This document shows, piece after piece, positions 7,050 to 10,427 of a stretch of 10,427 nt of DNA (the first letter of the stretch is position 1; every line of letters begins with the position of its first letter). The notes under the pieces are model-generated. The model was not told the DNA's origin. It saw only the letters and a program-made list of their open reading frames with translations, and searched no databases. Source of the DNA: JAGOTP01 sp964443315 (GTDB taxonomy: Bacteria; Patescibacteriota; Patescibacteriia; 2-12-FULL-60-25); contig CAYUCP010000027.1 in the NCBI GenBank assembly GCA_964443315.1, positions 1-10,427 on the forward strand. Reading direction: 5' to 3'. A program made the position numbers and the translations under genes.

Positions 7050-7077
7050 AGGTAAGGATAGAGATAATCGGAATAAA

Positions 7078-7106
7078 GAAACGCCCCTCTTGGAGAAGGG
7101 CGTTTC
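7078..7106 (-). terminator. Hairpin between the TrpR-like gene and hisS
   Basis: GAAACGCCC (7078-7086) pairs with GGGCGTTTC (7098-7106) around an 11-base loop. Read on the minus strand it follows the regulator gene and is trailed by TTTATT, a weak U-rich tail. It is probably a leaky terminator or attenuating hairpin before hisS. Confidence 0.65.
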
Positions 7107-7141
7107 TTGGGATCATCAAATCCTTAAGCGAGCCGCTTCTC

Positions 7142-7435
7142 TCAAGAGGGGGACGTATGATGCTGACGATCAAGCACGAGGCGGTAACCTTGTTTGCCGC
7201 ACTTAAGCCAACGCGAAATGCGTGCGACGGTTGTCGAGCTGAGGCCGGTCTTTTCTTGAATCGTCGTATAGGGGATGCCCTCGTCGAGCATCCGGGCGAC
7301 CCGCCAACGCTTCGAAAATTCTTCAATTTCCTCCTCCGTCAGAAGATCGCGAAAAAACCGCTTGGACTCATCCAGGGTTTTTAGGCTCAAAATGGCGGTA
7401 TACAGCTCTTTTGAGAGAGGGGAGCTAGATTTCAT
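7142..7435 (-). CDS. TrpR-like (YerC/YecD family) DNA-binding regulator
   Basis: 97 residues from ATG 7435; a GTG at 7444 would add three residues, but the ATG fits the promoter position better. The sequence follows the YerC/YecD pattern: ELYTAILSLKTLDESKRFF, then DLLTEEEIEEFSKRWRVARM, then a helix-turn-helix, PYTTIQEKTGLSSTTVARIS (about 54-73), and the closing CGKQGYRLVLDR. This is the all-helical TrpR fold. True TrpR binds tryptophan, but most YerC/YecD proteins have no known ligand and I see no basis for assigning one. It lies upstream of hisS on the same strand. A palindrome overlaps its own -10 box, which suggests autoregulation (inference). No Shine-Dalgarno is present. Confidence 0.9.
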   Translation of the reverse strand: MKSSSPLSKELYTAILSLKTLDESKRFFRDLLTEEEIEEFSKRWRVARMLDEGIPYTTIQEKTGLSSTTVARISRWLKCGKQGYRLVLDRQHHTSPS

Positions 7436-7441
7436 AAAAAG

Positions 7442-7461
7442 CACTTTACTTTAATAAAGTG
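7442..7461. promoter_or_regulatory. Palindrome over the -10 box, candidate operator
   Basis: CACTTTA (7442-7448) and TAAAGTG (7455-7461) form perfect 7-bp arms around six bases. The site covers the -10 of the TrpR-like gene, where a dimeric helix-turn-helix repressor would block RNA polymerase. Binding by the neighbouring protein is inference. Confidence 0.4.
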
Positions 7462-7471
7462 ATACTGTCAA
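7443..7471 (-). promoter_or_regulatory. Promoter of the TrpR-like gene, apparently leaderless
   Basis: TTGACA (plus 7466-7471), a 17-base spacer, then TAAAGT (plus 7443-7448) as a 4-of-6 -10 box. Seven bases separate the -10 from the ATG at 7435, so transcription should start at or within a base or two of the start codon. Confidence 0.68.
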
Positions 7472-7586
7472 ATAGTGTACGATTTGTCCGATTTCCAGCA
7501 TGACCCACATGTGTCAAAACCCCTCCTGAAAGCTCCTACAACCCCTTGCAAAGCCGAGTCCTCAACCCGCCCGTCGAGCCATGAGC

Positions 7587-7614
7587 GACAGTGTCTGGCG
7601 ACCCAGACACTGTC
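7587..7614. repeat. Perfect 12-bp inverted repeat with a 4-base loop
   Basis: GACAGTGTCTGG (7587-7598), loop CGAC, CCAGACACTGTC (7603-7614). It lies 4 bases before the bidirectional terminator at 7619 in a gene-free stretch (7472-7807). No transcript can be assigned; it could be the 3' domain of a small plus-strand RNA ending at that terminator or a protein-binding palindrome. The bases from 7484 to 7586 are C-rich on the plus strand, and I see no gene in them. Confidence 0.6.
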
Positions 7615-7618
7615 AATC

Positions 7619-7648
7619 AAAAAACCACCACGTTTGTGGTGGTTTTTT
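7619..7648 (+). terminator. Strong bidirectional terminator
   Basis: A6 then CCACCAC (7619-7631), loop GTTT, then GTGGTGG and T6 (7636-7648): a perfectly symmetrical 13-bp stem with poly-T on both strands. No plus-strand gene obviously needs it. On the minus strand it lies beyond the 7808-8182 gene and would insulate it from the TrpR-like gene. Confidence 0.85.
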
Positions 7649-7722
7649 GTTGTTTGGCGAGTTGATTATAAAAATGATGGTCATCAACGAGTGGGGAGCC
7701 GGAGGTTTTGTGTATTCTCATG

Positions 7723-7789
7723 AAAAACACATCGCCCCACGAACCGCAGGACGACGTGCTGATCGCGCGTCGATGGTTCGTGGGGATGT
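7723..7789 (-). terminator. Long hairpin with U5 tail downstream of the unknown gene
   Basis: CCCCACGAACC (7735-7745) pairs exactly with GGTTCGTGGGG (7775-7785), extended by ACAT/ATGT beyond a small bulge. The 29-base apical part can form a further CGACG/CGTCG stem. On the minus strand the stem is followed within a few bases by UUUUU (plus 7723-7727). It is a plausible intrinsic terminator for 7808-8182, though unusually large and structured. Confidence 0.65.
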
Positions 7790-7810
7790 TAGCGCCGAGC
7801 GTGGGCGCTA
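7790..7810 (-). repeat. 7-bp hairpin overlapping the stop codon of the unknown gene
   Basis: TAGCGCC (7790-7796) and GGCGCTA (7804-7810) form a perfect GC-rich stem. Read on the minus strand it begins at the TAG stop and is immediately followed by the long hairpin at 7729-7789, giving two tandem RNA structures at the 3' end of the gene. Confidence 0.55.
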
Positions 7811-8182
7811 GTTCGGGTAGATCACGAACAGGTTGAGGGTCTCGGGTGAGGGCGTTACGGGGGACCACTCGGAGATGCCCTGTGGTTGTCGACCGTTATA
7901 CTCGACCGTGAGCCTCATCATCTCGTACTGCCCCTCCCTGAGGTAGGAGTACGCGTGGTGCGTCTGCAGGTCGTAGAAGGTCACATTGCGGGGGTCGATA
8001 CCCTCCGCTTCTGCGATCGCTTCGACAACATGTTCAGCCGCGTTGATCGTCGACATGAACTCGGTCGCCGGGGTCATGCCTGAGTAGATGCAGGTGTTAC
8101 CCCGCAGAAGATACCGGATGCGTCCCCGACGCTCGTAGCAGGGAGCGTACCCATCAGCATATACCGTCTCCTTGAGAGTCAT
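7808..8182 (-). CDS. Unknown 124-residue protein, GC-rich, probably acquired
   Basis: I do not recognise this family. ATG 8182 is chosen over the longer frame from 8293 because GGAGG (plus 8189-8193) sits 6 bases upstream; the longer version would translate AT-rich promoter sequence. The product is soluble-looking, with no signal peptide or membrane helix. It has YADGYAPCYERRGRIRYLL near the N terminus, a helix with INAAEHVVEAIAEAEGIDP in the middle, then VTFYDLQTHHAYSYLREGQ and a beta-like end, LNLFVIYPN. It contains only two Cys and no obvious catalytic motif. Codon choice (CCC, AGG, CGG, GTC, ACC) is clearly more GC-rich than in thrS and hisS on either side. It has its own promoter, operator-like palindrome and terminator, so it stands as a self-contained unit. 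Confidence 0.75.
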   Translation of the reverse strand: MTLKETVYADGYAPCYERRGRIRYLLRGNTCIYSGMTPATEFMSTINAAEHVVEAIAEAEGIDPRNVTFYDLQTHHAYSYLREGQYEMMRLTVEYNGRQPQGISEWSPVTPSPETLNLFVIYPN

Positions 8183-8188
8183 CACTAT

Positions 8189-8193
8189 CCTCC
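8189..8193 (-). promoter_or_regulatory. Shine-Dalgarno of the unknown gene
   Basis: GGAGG on the minus strand, 6 bases before ATG 8182. It decides the start, and it is notable because none of the housekeeping genes in the window has such a site. Confidence 0.75.
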
Positions 8194-8221
8194 GTGTGTG
8201 TCTACGTGGTCGATAGGCCAC

Positions 8222-8237
8222 GTGTAATAAATTACAC
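8222..8237. promoter_or_regulatory. Operator-like palindrome near the transcription start
   Basis: GTGTAAT (8222-8228), AA, ATTACAC (8231-8237): perfect 7-bp arms with a 2-base centre. It begins 4 bases downstream (minus strand) of a perfect TATAAT and covers the expected start of transcription, a typical repressor position. An ACGTGG/CCACGT inverted repeat follows in the leader (8204-8223). Confidence 0.55.
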
Positions 8238-8240
8238 ATA

Positions 8241-8270
8241 ATTATAAAAAAGTCAATAAATATAAGCGAA
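8241..8270 (-). promoter_or_regulatory. Promoter of the unknown gene
   Basis: TATAAT (plus 8241-8246) on the minus strand is an exact -10 box. The best -35 at 18-base spacing is TTCGCT (8265-8270), a weak match. The surrounding 60 bases are very AT-rich. The predicted start near 8234 leaves a leader of about 50 bases carrying the Shine-Dalgarno. Confidence 0.6.
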
Positions 8271-8282
8271 ATATAAAGCCAA

Positions 8283-8310
8283 CACCCCACCACTAAAGTG
8301 TGATGGGGTG
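8283..8310 (-). terminator. Hairpin downstream of thrS
   Basis: CACCCCACCAC (8283-8293) pairs with GTGATGGGGTG (8300-8310) with one wobble or mismatch around a 6-base loop. It lies 29 bases after the thrS stop on the minus strand. The following UUGGCUUUAU is only weakly U-rich, so termination may be inefficient. Confidence 0.55.
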
Positions 8311-8339
8311 CAATTGGTTCAGCCTAGAAGATGACTCGC

Positions 8340-10073
8340 CTATACCCGCTCCTTCATCTCACGTGTGAGTTTCTCGGTGAGTTGTGCAAGCGAGATTTTT
8401 TCTTGTTTTTCCGTGTCGCGACTTTCCACGGTGAGTTCGTTTGATTCAATTTCTTTATCTCCAATGATCAGCAGGTAAGGAACCTTTTGGACCTTGCCAG
8501 CGCGAACCTTTTTACCCATCCCTTCGTCTGAATCATCAAACTGGACGCGGAGGCCGGCATCGAGAAGAGCGTCGGCAACGGTTTTTGCGTAGGCAGTATG
8601 CGTGTCGCGTACCGGAATGACCTTAATCTGAACCGGCGATAACCAAACAGGGAAGTTGCCGGCGAAGTGCTCAATCATCACGCTCATGAAGCGCTCAAGC
8701 GAACCACAGATGGCGCGGTGAATCACGACAGGTCGTTCTTTCTCTCCCTTTTCATTCGTAAAGGCAAGGTCGAAGCGTTCTGGAAGATTGAAGTCACATT
8801 GAATCGTTGCGAGCTGCCATTCACGACCGATGGCGTCTTTGAACATGAAGTCGAGCTTTGGTCCATAGAATGCCGCTTCACCTTCGACTCGTCGGTAGTT
8901 CAGGTCATTTTCCTTCGCTGCTTTTTCGAGTGCTGCCTCGGCACGTTCCCACACGTCGTCGCTTCCCAGGTACTGACTGCGATCCTCGCCACGCACGGAG
9001 AGGCGCACCCAGTACTCGTTCAGCATGTTCATGCGGGTGTAGAAGGTCTTGATGATCTGAACGATCGTTGTCACTTCTTCGGAGATCTGTGAAACGCGAC
9101 AGAAGAGGTGGCCATCGTCTTGTGTGAGTGCACGAACGCGCGCGAGCCCTGAGAGTTGCCCCGCTTTTTCGTAGCGGTATACGGTGGCTGGTTCAAAGTA
9201 TCGGACCGGCATATCGCGATAGGAGAATTGGTTGTCGCTGAAGATCTGCATGTGATGCGGACAGTTCATCGGCTTCATGAAGAACTCTTCATCACCCCCT
9301 TGGACGCGGAATAGCTCTTCTCCAAACTTGGCAGCATGACCGGATGTCTCGTAGAGACTGAGCTTGGTGATGTGTGGTGTCCAAACTCGGTTATACCCCT
9401 TTCGCTTGTGGAGATCCCACAAAAAGTCTTCTAATTCTTTGCGAATAATCATGCCATTCGGTTGCATGAGGGGGAGGCCTGGACCGATAAGATCGGAAAT
9501 GGTGAACAGCTTGAGCTCTTTTCCGATTTTGCGATGATCACGCTTTCTGGCTTCTTCTTGCTGTGTCTCGTAGGCTTCTAATTCCGCTTGAGTCGCGAAC
9601 GCGAGGCCGTAAATGCGGGTGAGCATTTTGTTTTTTTCGTCCCCACGCCAATACGCGCCTGCGAGTTTCAAGATCTTGAATCCACCCAAGTCGACTTCTT
9701 TCAGGGAGGAGACGTGAGGGCCGGAACACAGGTCGGAGAAATCACCAGAGCTATAGATCGAGACAGGCTCTTTGCTCTGTTCGATCTCGGCAATCAACTC
9801 GAGTTTGTAAGGATTGTCCTTGAACCGTTCGCGCGCTTCGTCGATCGAGATAAACGATTGGGTGTAAGTGTCCCAATGCTTCGCCTTCTCACGCATCTTT
9901 TTTTCGATGCGCGCGAGGTCTGTTTCGGAAATTGGTGTCGCGAAATCAAAATCGTAATAAAACCCGTTGTCGATGGCGGGGCCGATGGTTGCTTTTGAAT
10001 CGGGCCACAACTCTTTAACGGCCGAGGCCATCAAATGGGCGAGCGAATGACGAACTTGTTCGATAGAATTCAT
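8340..10073 (-). CDS. thrS: Threonyl-tRNA synthetase lacking the TGS domain
   Basis: 577 residues, against about 640 for typical bacterial ThrRS. The chain begins directly with the second N-terminal (SAD/editing) domain: HSLAH (H9, H13) and CSGPH (C116, H120) supply the HxxxH and CxxxH editing signature. The catalytic core has the zinc ligands C271 (MNCPHH), H322 (DDGHLF) and H452 (VIHRAICGS). Motif 2 spans about 291-322 and motif 3 is HRAICGSLERF. The C-terminal anticodon-binding domain starts near VQIKVIPV (481). The roughly 60-residue N-terminal TGS domain is absent. ATG 10073 lies 19 bases after the leader terminator's T run, so no longer start exists. No Shine-Dalgarno is present. Expression is predicted to be controlled by the T-box upstream. 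Confidence 0.97.
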   Translation of the reverse strand: MNSIEQVRHSLAHLMASAVKELWPDSKATIGPAIDNGFYYDFDFATPISETDLARIEKKMREKAKHWDTYTQSFISIDEARERFKDNPYKLELIAEIEQSKEPVSIYSSGDFSDLCSGPHVSSLKEVDLGGFKILKLAGAYWRGDEKNKMLTRIYGLAFATQAELEAYETQQEEARKRDHRKIGKELKLFTISDLIGPGLPLMQPNGMIIRKELEDFLWDLHKRKGYNRVWTPHITKLSLYETSGHAAKFGEELFRVQGGDEEFFMKPMNCPHHMQIFSDNQFSYRDMPVRYFEPATVYRYEKAGQLSGLARVRALTQDDGHLFCRVSQISEEVTTIVQIIKTFYTRMNMLNEYWVRLSVRGEDRSQYLGSDDVWERAEAALEKAAKENDLNYRRVEGEAAFYGPKLDFMFKDAIGREWQLATIQCDFNLPERFDLAFTNEKGEKERPVVIHRAICGSLERFMSVMIEHFAGNFPVWLSPVQIKVIPVRDTHTAYAKTVADALLDAGLRVQFDDSDEGMGKKVRAGKVQKVPYLLIIGDKEIESNELTVESRDTEKQEKISLAQLTEKLTREMKERV

Positions 10074-10092
10074 AGATGAACGCGTGAGAACG

Positions 10093-10135
10093 AAAAACCC
10101 TAGAATAAATATGGGAGGCCGTATTTACTCTAGGG
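10093..10135 (-). terminator. Conditional terminator of the thrS T-box
   Basis: CCCTAGAGTAAATA (plus 10122-10135) and TATTTATTCTAGGG (plus 10098-10111) form a 14-bp stem with one G-U pair, followed by UUUUU (plus 10093-10097). Its 5' arm shares CCUAG with the antiterminator, so the two structures are mutually exclusive. Confidence 0.92.
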
Positions 10136-10266
10136 CGGGCTAACGGACAGCTCGCGGTTCCACCTAGATTCTCTCGGACGAGAGCGCTTATTTTGTACTA
10201 GATTAGCCTTTCGGTCAGAGGAGATCTTCTCTCTGATGACGCTTGGTAGGCGTCACAATCTCTATT
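10093..10266 (-). ncRNA. T-box riboswitch leader of thrS
   Basis: The minus-strand RNA carries AGGUGGAACCGCG (plus 10153-10165), matching the conserved T-box AGGGUGGNACCGCG. The antiterminator can form as CUAGG/CCUAG (10163-10167 with 10130-10134), the 7-base bulge UGGAACC, then GCG/CGC (10153-10155 with 10135-10137). The UGGA would pair with the acceptor end of uncharged tRNA-Thr having U73. A CUCUC-GUCC-GAGAG hairpin (10171-10184) fits Stem III. Stem I would be closed by AGATT/AATCT (10257-10261 with 10200-10204). Inside it a 7-bp hairpin shows the loop CUACCAA (10243-10249), which displays the Thr codon ACC; a second ACC lies at 10213-10215. The identity of the specifier is uncertain. Confidence 0.9.
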
Positions 10267-10272
10267 GCTTCA

Positions 10273-10301
10273 ATCGTAATCAAGCAAAAATGCTCTGTCA
10301 A
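10273..10301 (-). promoter_or_regulatory. Promoter of the T-box-thrS transcript
   Basis: TTGACA (plus 10296-10301), exactly 17 bases, then TACGAT (plus 10273-10278). The predicted start near 10266 lies just before the T-box Stem I. Confidence 0.78.
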
Positions 10302-10355
10302 TAAAAGCGGCTTGTCTCTTGTGGTCTTTTTTTGAAGGTGGGACACTCGTAGTCT

Positions 10356-10427
10356 ATGGATCTATATCAATCAACATTAAAAGAGGTCACAGACATGTTT
10401 GAGTCTTGTGGTTGTAACACCGAAGTA
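10356..10427 (+). CDS. Start of a divergent gene, cut by the window edge
   Basis: An open frame from ATG 10356 runs to the end of the window: MDLYQSTLKEVTDMFESCGC and four more residues. The LYQ..LKE start faintly resembles the N terminus of Glu/Leu/Phe/Val dehydrogenases, but 24 residues are too few for assignment. It is divergent from thrS. There is no Shine-Dalgarno. A weak TTGTGG-N17-GACACT pair (10319-10347) would again place transcription start close to the ATG. The 54 bases 10302-10355 hold nothing else recognisable. Confidence 0.5.
   Translation, partial: MDLYQSTLKEVTDMFESCGCNTEV

Noticed and set aside
7484..7586. G-quadruplex on the minus strand
   Set aside because: G runs exist, but the loops between them are up to about 20 bases; the evidence is too weak.
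7723..7810. Integron attC site
   Set aside because: The required RYYYAAC/GTTRRRY core pairs are not present at the hairpin ends.
7581..7811. Plus-strand ORF of 76 codons (or 45 from ATG 7674)
   Set aside because: It crosses the 7619-7648 terminator and both downstream hairpins and shows no protein-like pattern.
8183..8293. N-terminal membrane-helix extension of the unknown protein
   Set aside because: The hydrophobic residues come from the AT-rich promoter region. GGAGG before ATG 8182 and the TATAAT at 8241 favour the short form.
1..10427. CRISPR array, tRNA genes, transposase, phage genes or defence system
   Set aside because: No regularly spaced repeats, no tRNA cloverleaf and no recognisable transposase, integrase or nuclease were seen on either strand.

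Overview
The window looks like a chromosomal segment of a reduced-genome bacterium, most likely a member of the Candidate Phyla Radiation (Patescibacteria). No marker in it settles the taxonomy. The clues are an RNA polymerase alpha subunit that ends after its N-terminal domain, a shortened L13, a ThrRS without its TGS domain, a YerC/YecD-type TrpR-like regulator, almost no Shine-Dalgarno sites before the housekeeping genes, and a large Gly/Pro-rich beta-helix surface protein.

Layout. 1-1548 (+) is the tail of a ribosomal-protein/RNA-polymerase operon, rpoA(partial)-rplQ-rplM-rpsI, closed by a strong terminator at 1563-1596. A separate promoter (-10 at 1610) then drives a 1214-residue secreted protein (1625-5269, +). 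It has a signal peptide, two beta-helix modules, an FN3-like domain, Gly and Pro linkers, and a C-terminal domain made of two related repeats. 5284-5679 (-) holds an inverted 324-bp copy of an internal part of that gene, 95% identical with no indels. It has acquired its own start codon and ribosome binding site and lies between a perfect hairpin (5285-5320) and a 24-bp inverted repeat (5671-5751) that overlaps the end of hisS.

5745-7435 (-) carries hisS and, upstream of it, the TrpR-like regulator gene, whose promoter appears to give a leaderless mRNA. 7436-7807 has no convincing gene but several hairpins, including a strong bidirectional terminator (7619-7648). 7808-8182 (-) is an unknown 124-residue gene in a GC-rich island. 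Unlike its neighbours it has a perfect -10 box, an operator-like palindrome, a good Shine-Dalgarno and an elaborate 3' hairpin, which together suggest an acquired cassette.

8340-10073 (-) is thrS, preceded by a T-box leader (10093-about 10266) with a conserved T-box, antiterminator, terminator and a TTGACA-N17-TACGAT promoter. At the right edge a divergent gene starts at 10356 (+) and runs off the window.

The observations most worth following are the inverted, purifying-selection-marked copy of the surface-protein module (possible anchor switch, antisense source or paralogue relic), the thrS T-box with an unusual Stem I in a probable CPR genome, the self-contained unknown gene at 7808-8182, and the apparent leaderless transcription.
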